Source: Bicyclus anynana (Eukaryota > Arthropoda > Insecta > Lepidoptera > Nymphalidae). From it: 64,000 nucleotides of DNA. Positions 43,692 through 57,113 of this stretch are shown here, one piece after another (the first letter of the stretch is position 1; each line of letters begins with the position of its first letter). Below the pieces are notes generated by a model. That model saw only the letters and a list, made by a program, of their open reading frames with translations, was not told the origin of the DNA and ran no database searches. The DNA is taken from NCBI RefSeq assembly GCF_947172395.1, contig NC_069108.1, positions 3,635,501-3,699,500 of the forward strand. Reading direction: 5' to 3'. Position numbers and translations under genes: made by a program.

Positions 43692-46600
43692 GTAAGTACT
43701 ATTACTTAAGAATTTACCTGAGATTTTTTTAATTCTCTACGTGTGTGAAGTTTGCCAATCAGCATTGGGCCAGCGTGGTGGACTATTTACCTAACCTTTC
43801 TCATTCTGAGAGGAGACTCGTGCTTAACAGTGAGCCGAAGAGTTATAAATGATGATGAACCTACAAGATTTTTACGATGGATATATGAAATCATTTATTA
43901 ATTAGATTCATTTGAACGTAATTCCCGACGCGCCATAGTTCTAAATTCTAATAGATCTTCTGACTACCGTATTTTTTTTTAAATCTTTGACAAGTCAAGG
44001 GTTAACTTGTAGAGAATAAAAAAAAAACTTCACACGATTTATTTGTCTGCCTATTTCCATATATATTTCCCAATCAGCTATTACAATCTTTTTTTAACGA
44101 CTTCCAAAAAGGAGGAGGTTCTACGTTCGCCTGTATGTATGTTTTTTTTATGTATGTCCAGCGATATTTCCGATATTTATCGACCGATTTTGAATTTTTT
44201 TTTTGTTTAAAAGGGTTTGCTTCCAGGTCCTATTTTTTTTTGCAGTGCATTGCTATGTGCGAGCGTTGCGTTGACGTATGCGTATAACGCACGGCACGAG
44301 GTGCGCAAGTTTCCGGATGGGTTCCTGTTCGGAACTGCCACCGCCTCCTACCAGGTGGAGGGCGCCTGGGATGTTGACGGTAAGACTTCTATAGTTCAGT
44401 TAATGAAAGTAGAGACTATAATCGCATGGAAAATTTAAAAAAAAAACGGAGGCATTTCCAAAATTATAGTGCTAATATTGGGACGACTGGGAAAAAAAAT
44501 TAAAAATATTTGGCATTTGCTATTGAATTTTTTGTATAGATAATTTTCGGTATACTATAAATTAATTTGTTAAAAAATTTCAATAAAAAAAAATTCAACC
44601 GACTTCCAATTCAAAAATTAACCTAAACTAAAAAGCAAAAAATAACCTCTTACCTATGTGCTACCTTCTAATCAGTTTGAAGGCGGTGCCAAGCCAGTGA
44701 TGTTTTAATTCAAGCCGTTTAAATTACAAAATTTCTGTGGTCTTTCAGAAACGACTTTAATTAAAACACTAGATTGGCACAGCCGAACGTAGAACTTCCT
44801 TTTGGAAGTCGGTTAAAAATTATTTTTTTTAATTTGTTGGCTGATTTCAGTCCCTACTTTCAGTACCTAGTGTAAAAGGCATCTCAGAAATGGTTAATTA
44901 AATAAAAATCATTATATTACTATCACAGATTTAGCAAAAAGGACTACTAGCGCCATCTAGAATATATAATAAAACTGTAACAGGTACATTTTTTACATTC
45001 TGTACATTGAAGATATTTTGAAAATTTTTGTTGGGGGGCATTATCTAATCGAAACTGAAGCTAAAAATATTTTTTTTTCGATTTTTTGTCTGTCTCTCTG
45101 TCCGTGTTTTTTTGTTATTCGGGCATCACGCTGAAACTACTGAATGAATTCAAATAAAACTTTTGTTCAGTTTGAGACCATAATATGGAGAAGGTTATAG
45201 GATACTTTTTATTGCGAAAATAAAATAAGAAGGGGTGAAATAGGGGTTAAAACTTTGTATGGAAAGTACTTCATTTTTAGAGTTGCAGTTTTAATAATTT
45301 GTTCAAAAATCATAAAAGAAATATAATGTGATTCAAAAATTTTTATATTTAAACACCTAAATTGGTGAAATAGCTTGAAAGTTTATTTGAAAGTACTGAT
45401 TTCCACGCGGACGAAGTCGCGGGCGTCCGCTAGTTTACAATAAAATAAAATATTGAGAAAGCTTGGTTTTTGTTGAAATTCAATAAAAACCGCATAAATG
45501 GTTACAGGTAAAACAGAGAACATCTGGGACCACTACACACACAACCACCCAGAGTTCATCAGAGACAAATCCAACGGAGACATCGCCGACAACTCGTACT
45601 ATCTCTACAGGAGGGACGTGCAGATGATGAGGGAGCTGGGACTGGACTTTTACAGGTAATTATCCTATCGCTCGTAATACACTACTCACTAATACATTTG
45701 TATACAGGGTGCTCGGGAGTATTTGCCATAACTTATCCTATATATCCTACTGATATAATAGACGCGAAACTTTGTATGGATGTTTGTTTGTTTGTATGTT
45801 TATTATTCTTTAACTCTCCGGAACTACTGAAGCAATTTGGCTGAAAGGACCAAATGGCCCTTTATTATTTATAATTTGTATTTTTTACGGATAGAAGATA
45901 TAAATTGCTGTTGAGAAAATAATTTTCAGAATTTTTGGAACCCGCATTAATTAGATATTTTTTTTTCGTTTGCTCCCTTGTCTACAAATAAAACATAGGC
46001 AATACAGTAAATGTGTTTAAAACAGTCAATAAAAACACCTGGAATGGAATTCATATCCGGTCTAAGCTGTCAATGTCAAATGTCAATAAGACACAAGTTA
46101 AAAAGAAACATGAAATCGTAGACAGAGAAGAAATGAACAAAGAAATCCATAAATTGCTTTAAAAACGCCATATACGAACGCTACTACGCGAAAATCGCTG
46201 AAAATCTGTCAGGGTGTGAGTTACAAGCATGTTGCCATGATAAAAATTCTTAATTAATATTGTCAGCTCTTGAAAAAAATACATTTTATTTAATTAATTT
46301 AAAAAAATGCGGTTTCCAAAAATTAAGCCCTATATTTAATGTTCTTTTAAGATACAAATAATTTTCTCTGCTTAGTTGACACTCAGAATAAAGGCCCAGC
46401 CTCCATACAAAATTGGGACATTCCTTTGGAATGGAAATAGATTTTACTCTGGATTAACACATACGCTACTTTCATCCCGCAAAAATCCACGGTTCCCGAG
46501 GGATTTGTGAAAAAGTAAATTCCACGCGGTCGAAGTCGCGGGCATTCGCTAGTAACTAAAAAATAAAAACTTTGTATGTTTTATTACAAAGTAATACAAA

Positions 46601-49600
46601 AGATTCCGACTGTAACACACGCGTTTAACTATCTTTGCATTTTAGAATTTTAAAGTTTGGCTACGTCACAATGGGGATGATGACTAGGTTTGAATATATT
46701 GATTTTTATGATACATTCGGGTAAATAACGTCATTGTTAGCTAATTTATACATAAAAAGCAAAGATTGTCTGGATATTTGCAAAATAAATAAGATCATAA
46801 AATTTCAAAATCTATTAAATTTTTTTTATCGTAATAAGATGAAAATTCATACAGTTTTAGCTTCCTTACATTAAATGTGACATTTTTCTATAAATGAACT
46901 ATAAACATAAACGCACAAATAACAAAGATATTAGTAATTTTGTTTGAACGCCCATACAAATCTAACGATCATCGAGCCAACGACGTTGCTAAATCGTGCC
47001 ATTTTGTATGGAGCGTTTTTCAGGGATCCGCGGCAGCGTCTCAAATCTGACCCTTTAAATCCCTGTAATGATCGCAGATACCCTGTTACTTTTACAAAAT
47101 TGCTTTGCTATTAGTATACTCTTAATTTATATACAATTTAAAAAACTGTCATCATCCCTATTATAAGGATGCGGAGACACATTTTAAGATCTTTTTACAA
47201 AAGAAATATTATTTACACCGAAAATATTTATTTGAGAACACATGTTCCTTGGACATATTTAATTAATTTCCCTTAAAGAATATAACTCTAGTATTATGGT
47301 AAATATTCCCTAGCACCCTGTATTACATATTAATATTAGATGAACCAAGAAAGCTGACGTTTGGATATGACGGGGGACTTTTCACCACAACCAAACCGGC
47401 TCGGTAATGCAATTTTTTGACTTTTTCAATCGATATTTCAATAAGTATGAGCGATAGGTGAAAAATGTAAATCGTCTTAATTATTGAGTTGTCCCCTAAA
47501 GAATATAAATTCATAATGATTTAGAAATAATATGCTTTAATATATTTCAAACGTCTTTATTTAATACATAAAATATTATGTCTTCATAATTATGAAGATT
47601 CAGAATTGAAGAAATTGAACATTTTTTTAATCGGATGAAAATTGCCGCCAGTTGCCACAGAGTGGTTGTAGAAAAACGTATTATGTCGTTATAAGACGCT
47701 AGGTCCAGAAAGAAATATTAAAATTATCATCAATTTAAAAATATTAAAGAGTCAACAAATCCCTGAAAATAATAAAAAAAATAGTATAATAATATTTTTA
47801 AAATGGCAAATCTGGATATTTTCAATAGCGGTTCTAATTCTTTTAAAAGTAAACTTAAAAACCATATGTCGAAGAATAATGTACTTTAAATGCATTCTGT
47901 TTTTGTTTTAAATGTAATTACTTATTGTTAATTCCCATTATTATTGTTGTAATTACATTTTTTTTTTCTTTCTTTCATTTAGTTTCTTTTTTTTATTTTT
48001 AGTGGTAGGTAGATTTAGTTTTTGTTTCTTTTGTTTTTAATGGTAAATTAAGAATTGTATTAAAATAAACGCATGTTGAGTTAGCCTGTAAGTGGGGTGT
48101 ACAATGTAGCACATTACTTTTTAATGCATGTTATGTTTAATTAGTCATGAGTTTTTTTTTGTATACAACGTTGGCTTCCGAATAAATAAATAAATAAATA
48201 AATAAATAAAAATACCGCTAAAAATTTCAGACATCTAAAAGTACACACTAACTAGTGATCTCTTTTACCCGCCAAGAAATAGATAGAGATAGACGACAAG
48301 ATGGCGGCACTTTTGATTAGTTCCGATTTTGGCCACGCGCAAACTTATCTTGCGCGCACTATAATGATATATACTATAACGTTTCTGGGATAATAGGCAA
48401 AGAGCCTACAGCTCTCATCCATACTCGTTGTAATGCAGGTCAATCTTTAATCACATTACCTAAACAAACATACATTATTATAATAACGCCTCATATTCAT
48501 AGGGATAGGCAAAGAAAACGTCCATCTACTTGTTACGATCTTAGCATATTTCACTAGCTTGTTCCATTATAATAAACTACCCTGCGTATAGTTCTCGTAC
48601 CCTTGAGAACACGGGGATAAAATATAGCCTAACACTCAAATAACGTGGATTTCGAGTTTTCCAGTAAAAGAATTTTCAGTAAGTAGATGTAGAGTTTGCC
48701 CCCTACACCAATAATAATTTTACACTTATTACTGTCCTATACAACAAAAAAGAGCCACAAAACGGGCAATTTCGTTATTTTCATTTTAACACAAAATTAC
48801 TGAACCATTTTTCATGAAAAATGGTTCCATCTGATGGACCAATCTGGAAACGTTAACAACTCTTTCAAACAAAAAAGGAATTTTCAAAATTAGTTAAGAA
48901 ACAACGAAGTTATGAGGTAACACACATTGAAAAAAATACATAAGACCGAACCTCCTACTTTTTTTGAAGTCTGTTTATAATATTCGTTATCAACTCATAT
49001 TCAGCTCACTGCTAAGCGTGAGTCTCCTCTCAGAATGAGAGGGCTTAGGCCAATAGTCCACCATGCCCAATGCGGATTGGCAGACTTCACACACGCAGAG
49101 AATTAAGAAAATTCTCTGGTATGCAGGTTTCTTCACGATGTTTTCCTTCACCTCACAAAGTTTATAATATTACTAGCCGATTTCTTCTGACAATATATAA
49201 CCTATAACACTCACAAATAACGTGACTTTCGAGTGGTAAAACAATTTTCAATCAAATCGTTAGTACATCCAGAGATTACCCCCTACAATACTACATACAA
49301 CAATTAGTTAGATAAGTAATAAGTACATCAACAAATCGCTTCTTTTGCCAGGTTCTCCGTATCATGGACGAGGATCCTCCCATCCGGTTTCCCCGACAAG
49401 ATCAACGAAGCCGGCGTACAGTACTACAACAAGCTGATAGACGAACTTCTCAAATACAACATTCAGCCAATGATGACGCTCTACCACTGGGATTTGCCGC
49501 AGAAACTGCAAGATCTAGGTGGATGGACCAATTCAGAAATTGTTACTTGGTATTCTGACTATTAATTTATTTATTTAAGTATATCTAGCCGACGTCCCCG

Positions 49601-52600
49601 TTCCCGAGAGTGCGGAGATAAAATATAGGCTTTAAGGCTAAAAAAATACAATACCACAAAATAATTTTCAAAATCGGTTCCGTATCTAGGGGCCGTTCAA
49701 ATATTACGTAAGCAAAATTAGTACAATTACCCATTATGTACTCGTAAGTAGCCTGTTTGAGAATTATTTAGTTTTTAACTATTTTACAACAACCTTGTGT
49801 TTTTTGTTCTGACAAATACTTTGATATTAGACACGTATAATACCTAGAAAGTACATATTGCAATTTTAATGTAAAACTTTTTTTTAAATAATTTTACAAC
49901 TATTGTTATCGCCGCGTTGCAACGACGGCTTCAGTGTGCTCGTGGCGTTCGTGCCGTCCACATCCCTTGTTGTGTAATTCTTTATGGGTTGCTTGGGATA
50001 AGCGGGGAGAGTGACTTAAGTGGAAAAGGGGAGTATTTGTTAACAGTCAAAGGATCCTTTAACCCTACACACAACGTTCACAAGTGCGTGACTTCACTCA
50101 AGGTCATTCTCTGCCATTCTAGAGTCTTATTTTGGTTACAGTTTGATTTGTTAATTAAGTTGTCCTGACAAATGTTGTGAATCATAACCTTTGTTCGACA
50201 TTAGTTTTATTATTTTTGTAATCAGTTTTGAGTCTGTTGAAACTATAAATCTTATCCCAAGATATTTATTAAAAAAATATATATTAATTATGTCAAGGGC
50301 AAATAAAAAAAGATAACAATATGAATTGTCTTTCAGGTATTCCGATTATGCCCGGGTCATATTCAAGCTATTCGGTGAAAGAGTTAAACATTTCATCACA
50401 ATCAACGAGCCGTATCAAATATGCAACAGTGCTTATGGGGTCAGCGATCAGAGTGGTCTAGCTCCGGCCCTGGATAGCAGGGGGGTGGGGGAATACATGT
50501 GCGCCAAGAACTTACTCCTCGCGCATGCTAAAGCGTACCACATTTACAATGAAGAGTTCAGACCAACTCAGAAGGGGAAGATATTCATATCCTTCAGCGC
50601 GCAGTGGTATGAACCAGCGACTGATAGCGAGGCGGATATAGAAGCGGCATATGATGCTAATCACTTCTATGTAAGTATGTTCTTCCTTATTTCCTGCGTC
50701 ATTGGTCCAGTTAGTTAAGCTTTGTGCAGGATGGGAGTCCTGGGGCAGGCTATAAAATACTGAGTTTTTCACCTTACATTTTTTATCTATCCACCCCTAT
50801 CGCAAAATCTGTTCTTATCGGACGTCTACTAACTATTAATTACCTCTCTGTCAAATTTCATTTATAAATTGTCAGTTGTTTCAGAGTGTATTCAGTGCAA
50901 ATAAACAAAGAAATCTTTCATCTTCATAGTATTGGTATAGTTTATGTCTAATAAGATGTGATAGGCCAGTGGATAGAACCTCCGCCTTCGATTCGGAGGG
51001 CGTAGGTTCGAATCTGAAACTTTTTAGTTACGTGCATTCAAAGAAATTAAATATATAACGTGTCTGAAACTGTGAAGGAAAACCATCACGAGGAAATCTG
51101 CATACCTGAGAATTTTCGTAATTCTCCACGTGTGTGAAGTCTGCCAATCCGCATTGGACCAGCGTGGATTAAGGCTTATCCCCTCTCATTCCGAGAGGAG
51201 ATTCGTGCTCAATAGTGAGCCGAATATGGGTAGTTAATGATTATTATGTCTATTGAGTTTTTTGATGAGGCGCTTGTTATCCCCTTTTGTATGCACCCAG
51301 GACAATCCCCCCCTGGACACGCCACTGCACATTACAGATCTAAATAGATTTTTTTTTTGAGATTCATGCTTCAATAGTGAGCTGAATATGGGTATAATGA
51401 TGATAATGTCTAATGAGTTTTTTTAACAAACGCACTTGTTACCCCCTTTCATACGCACCCGAGACAATCCCCCCCTGGCCACGCCACTGCACATTGTAGA
51501 TCTATTCCCATCAGGGCCGATGGTTCCTAACAAACCGATTCCTATCGAGTTAAATAATAAAAAAAAAAAGCCATTTATTTCTTACACAAGTACTAGTTTA
51601 CAAGGTCTCCCTCTCTTTCTTTTGCCCACTGACCCCCTCCACTCTGTCACTCTTTTTGTCCATCTTTGATCTTGCAGACGGGCTATGTGTCCTGCCCACT
51701 TCCATTCAAATCCTATCGAGTTACCTTTTAAAAATCCACTAGATTTACGGACGTTAATAATTGAACCAAAAACACATTGATAATGAACGGGAAACAAATG
51801 AACTATTTGATCTTACGAGAGTTTTTTTTTTCAGTGGGCACAATACTCTTGGCCAGTATTTTCTGAAACCGGAGACTTCCCCCCAGCCCTGAAGAAGAGG
51901 GTAGCAGCGAGGAGCGCGGAGCAAGGCTACCCAAGGTCCAGACTGCCCGAGTTCACCCCGGAAGAAATAGAATTCGTCAAAGGAACCTCGGATTACTTCG
52001 GACTGAATCATTATTCGACCAATTATATCCACAGGTATATTCTCCATATTCTAGGTGTGTTTTGACGGCCTCCGTGGCGCAGTGGGTAGTGACCCTGCTT
52101 TCTGCATCCACGGCCGTGGGTTCGATTCCCACAACTGGAAAATATTTGTGTGATGAGCATGAGTGTTTTCCAGTGTCTGTGTGTATTTATACATTATATA
52201 AGTATTTATATGTAGTATATGTCGTAGAAATCGTAGAGTCATTAATAAAAATATGGACAGAACCGCTGACCTAACCTTGGTCATCGGCTCTGCCAATTAC
52301 AATAGGTATGCTATGCTTAACCTCACTAATCGCTTACACAATACTACTCTTAATTTTACTATTTTACCCTGGTAGTTGTGGTAGAGGAAGTACATCGAGC
52401 AAGTCCCAGGACTTGTGACCATTGGGTGTGGTTTAAAGGCGCCTTTTAATACTAGTAAACACTCACCAACCCTGCCCGACATGCTCTCCATGCCCACAGT
52501 AAACAATTTAAGATCAATAATTACTTCATCACGAAACATTATCGAACAAAATCACTAACGCGACAAGCAGCATGACGCCTCAAGCTGCTCAACAAAGAAT

Positions 52601-55600
52601 TGAACCAATTAATAGCCCAAGTCACTAATCACTTTCCTTTTCTTATTAACACTACTTAACATTACACTATTTCACTATACTTAACAAATAGAAGACGATT
52701 ATTCCATCTTAAAAACGCGATTAGAACTGAATTACTAAATCAGCAGACTACGGAGACAGACGGAGGCAGGATGCCTCACTAGAGTGAATACACAGTGACA
52801 GTACACGCGTACGCGCCATTTGGGACGCGATGCCATTGGATGAGAGTTACGTGATCTCCTATTGGTCGATCGCCGCCACGTTCGTTATGGTGGTAACGTT
52901 TTACAATCTTAATTACTTCAAGAGTAAATAATCAAAACCTAATTACATGAAAACTTGATTCTAAATTTATTAAATTAATTAACGTAGATTTTGCTGATCA
53001 TTACGACAGCAAAATCTCAACACAGAACCTAAAGAGTTTCTTTTCTACTGCTGTCAACTGTCATCAATACTTGAGAGACCAATTATTAATCAAATCAAAA
53101 CGGAACAGTATTTTGACTGCAAAATGATCAGACCACTAGATAACAAGTCGATTCGAAATAACCACAGAGCAAACATGACAACTATTAGGTCTGAGGCCAT
53201 AGAGCCTTCAGTGAGCCAAGCTTCCCCGGCGACACGGCCATACTGACGTGCGGTGCGTGCTCTGCAGCGCCTCCAGTTCTTTTCTGTAAATAAAAAAAAA
53301 AATTCTGAAGCTAGATACTTTCACAATTAACCTAGGCTTTGTTTGAATCTAGAAACTTGTGTTTTTCGAATAGTTAGTTACCTTAAACAAGGCTTAACTT
53401 CAGTATCTAAAATTAAAACGTTTAGTTATCTTGGCTGAACGTGACAAGGCTGAACTATAAGACGTGTGACAACACAAACTTGCTATGAACGTTGAGAAAG
53501 AGAATATTTATAAGTTTATTTCATATTGACGCTTGCTACACGCGACAACAGCTAATGATTCATATGTACACTGCTCGCTCCACGCGAAAACAGATAATAA
53601 TAATTTATATTGACACTGCTCGCTCCACGCGACAACAGATAAATATTATAATTATAAAATAAGTAAGTATGTTGTATTTTAAGTGTACACGTAGACACTG
53701 CTCATAATTTTCATATGAATACAGTTATAACGTGGTGTGTAGTATAGGTAGGGAATCAGGTGAGATAGATCCACGTAGAAGGCTCTAGGGGAGTTTGGGA
53801 AGGTCGATGCTGTGGTGCTAAGCGGTTATCTAGCGCCGTGGTCCACAGGGGATAGACAAGGTTGGTCGTTATACAAGGCACCTCAGGCCAACGACATCTT
53901 TTGGTGGTCGCTGGTCGGCTCCATACGCCAACGACATATTTTGAGTGCCACATGGCATCTTTTAGTGGTCGCCGGTCGGCTCCATACGCCAACGACATCT
54001 TTTGAGTGCCACATGGCATCTTTTGGTGGTCGCCGGTCGGCTCCATACGCCAACGACATCTTTTGAGTGCCACATGGCATCTTTTATTAGTTATAAACGA
54101 CTCCACGCCGCCAATAAGTAAAATTATAAATATTCTCATTACTCTTTCTTTTAAAGTGTTTGTGATGATGTTTGTGTAAATGTTAAAATAATTGAAACTA
54201 TATTCACCGGGAATAAATAGTCCACGCAGTTGTCAATGTAGTAGACGACACAGGCAGCACGCCAGCTCCAGTGGTCACAATAGCCGCAGGCTGCAACGAC
54301 TGCAGAAGTAGTAGCGGGCTGCGCGGCTGTAGTGGCGTTAGACGTTTGACACCGTTAATACCAGAGGCAACACGGCCGCCTGAAGATCACCAGGGCGAAC
54401 AGGTCGCCTCAATTGGTTATCTGTGACCCTGCAAGGCCTCCAATGACGACCAGATACCGCTCTTGAGCACTCTGTGTACTTCACTATAAGGATTGCTAAA
54501 CAAAGGTGAAGCGACGTTTGGTTGTTTTTAATTAAAACCAAGTAGTCTACTTACTAATAGTGGTTTTTTTTTTTTTACCACCGCCTCGGCCATTCTACTT
54601 TGGATGTAAACATGCAGGGCTTCTATATCGATGACCCTACTGTCAAAGTCAACTAGATTAAGAAGTTTAGGTACTACCCAATTTTGACTACATACAAGAA
54701 GTCTTAACGAAGCTATACCAAATATTGTTTGTACTTTACAGTAAAAAGAGCATTGCAAATAACCAAAGATAGTATTTCGTTACCTGGAGTCACTATGTGT
54801 AGTTCGTTGCAATGCCTGTCACAATAAGTCTTGGAAGCTTCTGAGGAATTGTCTTCCATCATCAATAATTTATTTTGGGGATGTAAAGAGGCGGAGAAGT
54901 TCTTAAAGTAAACCCTTGGTACAATCTGAATTAAATGAAAAGTAAGAGACGCAATCTAACTAAGGAAAATGCTGTACGCCACGTAAACGCAATATCTATT
55001 TTGAAATTATCGGTAAAAGATTCGCACACTCGGCTCAAACCGTCGCGGTTTTTAACTAAAAGTACTCGACTCGCAAACGCATAACGTTTGCAAACGATAA
55101 ATTTTAAAAGTAACGTAATAAGTTTGCAACGTAATGAACATTTCTCAATTTTTTTTTTTTTTTCTTTTTTCTTTTTTCTTTTTCTTTTTCTTTTCTTTTC
55201 TCTTTGTCTTTTACGTTATTACATTATTTATTTGGATGCGATATGGCGACACGGGCATCACGGCAACCATTGCCGATTCAACTCAATGACGCATCAATAT
55301 TAAATTGTCAAAACTATTTTACGGTTTTAAGTCCAACTTAGTTACCACAAGAAAAAGTGAGGGTAGTTATCAAATAAAATTAATTTCATCAGGAATTTCA
55401 CAAATTACAAATTAAGTTGCACTTTCATTGTCAATGTCAGGATTTGGTACAGATTGACCGGCAGAAAGGGATCGCTGGAGCGATCCCACTTCTGATGTCG
55501 TAGAAATCGTAGAGTCATTAATAAAAATATGGACAGAACCGCTGACCTAACCTTGGTCATCGGCTCTGCCAATTACAATAGGTATGCTATGCTTAACCTC

Positions 55601-57062
55601 ACTAATCGCTTACACAATACTACTCTTAATTTTACTATTTTACCCTGGTAGTTGTGGTAGAGGAAGTACATCGAGCAAGTCCCAGGACTTGTGACCATTG
55701 GGTGTGGTTTAAAGGCGCCTTTTAATACTAGTAAACACTCACCAACCCTGCCCGACATGCTCTCCATGCCCACAGTAAACAATTTAAGATCAATAATTAC
55801 TTCATCACGAAACATTATCGAACAAAATCACTAACGCGACAAGCAGCATGACGCCTCAAGCTGCTCAACAAAGAATTGAACCAATTAATAGCCCAAGTCA
55901 CTAATCACTTTCCTTTTCTTATTAACACTACTTAACATTACACTATTTCACTATACTTAACAAATAGAAGACGATTATTCCATCTTAAAAACGCGATTAG
56001 AACTGAATTACTAAATCAGCAGACTACGGAGACAGACGGAGGCAGGATGCCTCACTAGAGTGAATACACAGTGACAGTACACGCGTACGCGCCATTTGGG
56101 ACGCGATGCCATTGGATGAGAGTTACGTGATCTCCTATTGGTCGATCGCCGCCACGTTCGTTATGGTGGTAACGTTTTACAATCTTAATTACTTCAAGAG
56201 TAAATAATCAAAACCTAATTACATGAAAACTTGATTCTAAATTTATTAAATTAATTAACGTAGATTTTGCTGATCATTACGACAGCAAAATCTCAACACA
56301 GAACCTAAAGAGTTTCTTTTCTACTGCTGTCAACTGTCATCAATACTTGAGAGACCAATTATTAATCAAATCAAAACGGAACAGTATTTTGACTGCAAAA
56401 TGATCAGACCACTAGATAACAAGTCGATTCGAAATAACCACAGAGCAAACATGACAACTATTAGGTCTGAGGCCATAGAGCCTTCAGTGAGCCAAGCTTC
56501 CCCGGCGACATATATAATTGTATATTAATATTATAATGTCAACTATCTTAGCACCCATAACACAAGCTACTCTGTATGCTTACTTTGGGGCTAGATAGTG
56601 ATGTGTATTGTTTAAGTATAAGTATATTCAATGTACAGAATTTGACCTTACAGTTTTAAGATAAATAGATTTAACTCAGGTCTTATCCGTAGCTAGCTAG
56701 TTACCATCCTACTGGCAAATAAATATCACTAACCAATTTAGCGTTTAGGTTTATTGTTTACAAGTTAGCCCTTGACTACAATCTCACCTGATGGTAAGTG
56801 ATGAAAGCGGGCTGACTTGTTAGAAGGAGGATGAAAATCCACACCCTTTTCGGTTTCTACACGACATCGTACCGGAACGCTAAATCGCTTGATGATACGT
56901 CTTTGTATTTGCTTTGAAGCTTCCCACCAGCCAGACCTGGACCAATTAAGAAAACCTCAATCGGCCCAAAAACCTCAATCGGCCCAGAAAATATAGTTCC
57001 GCTAGTTAGTAATCAGGACTGCCAAGCCCTCTGATGTGAACCAAAGCATCAGAGAGGCCGTC

Positions 57063-57113
<51 letters not shown>

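Larger units (their letters stand above)
48590..49690. mobile_element. Three degenerate Helitron-like pieces around gene 2 exon 4a
   Basis: 48590-48740, 49185-49310 and 49585-49690 all carry fragments of the AATAACGTG / TTACCCCCTACA or CGTTCCCGAGAGTGCGGAGA type. The last lies in the intron that separates exons 4a and 4b. Confidence 0.45.
52220..56510. mobile_element. Non-autonomous LTR retrotransposon, full length
   Basis: Two 1015-nt direct repeats (52220-53234 and 55496-56510), each TG...CA, flank a 2261-nt interior. They look identical in a line-by-line reading. A 4-bp TATA duplication flanks the whole (52216-52219 and 56511-56514), as in gypsy-group elements. The interior has no reverse transcriptase, protease or gag frame; it has a 61-bp tandem repeat and a long pyrimidine tract (55149-55212). 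Orientation is unresolved because no clear primer site or polypurine tract adjoins either LTR. It lies inside gene 2 intron 6 and inside a SINE. Confidence 0.88.
52064..56630 (+). mobile_element. tRNA-headed SINE (type 3) split by the LTR element
   Basis: The head at 52064 carries A-box-like GTGGCGCAGTGGGTAGTG and B-box-like GGGTTCGATTCCC. The body continues to 52219 and resumes after the LTR element at 56515. The resumed part (TAATTGTATATTAATATTAT and onward) follows the undisturbed copy at 58279-58545. Confidence 0.8.

Noticed and set aside
53756..54139. 127-codon minus frame as a retroelement protein
   Set aside because: It consists mainly of the 61-bp tandem repeat and shows no gag, protease or pol motif.
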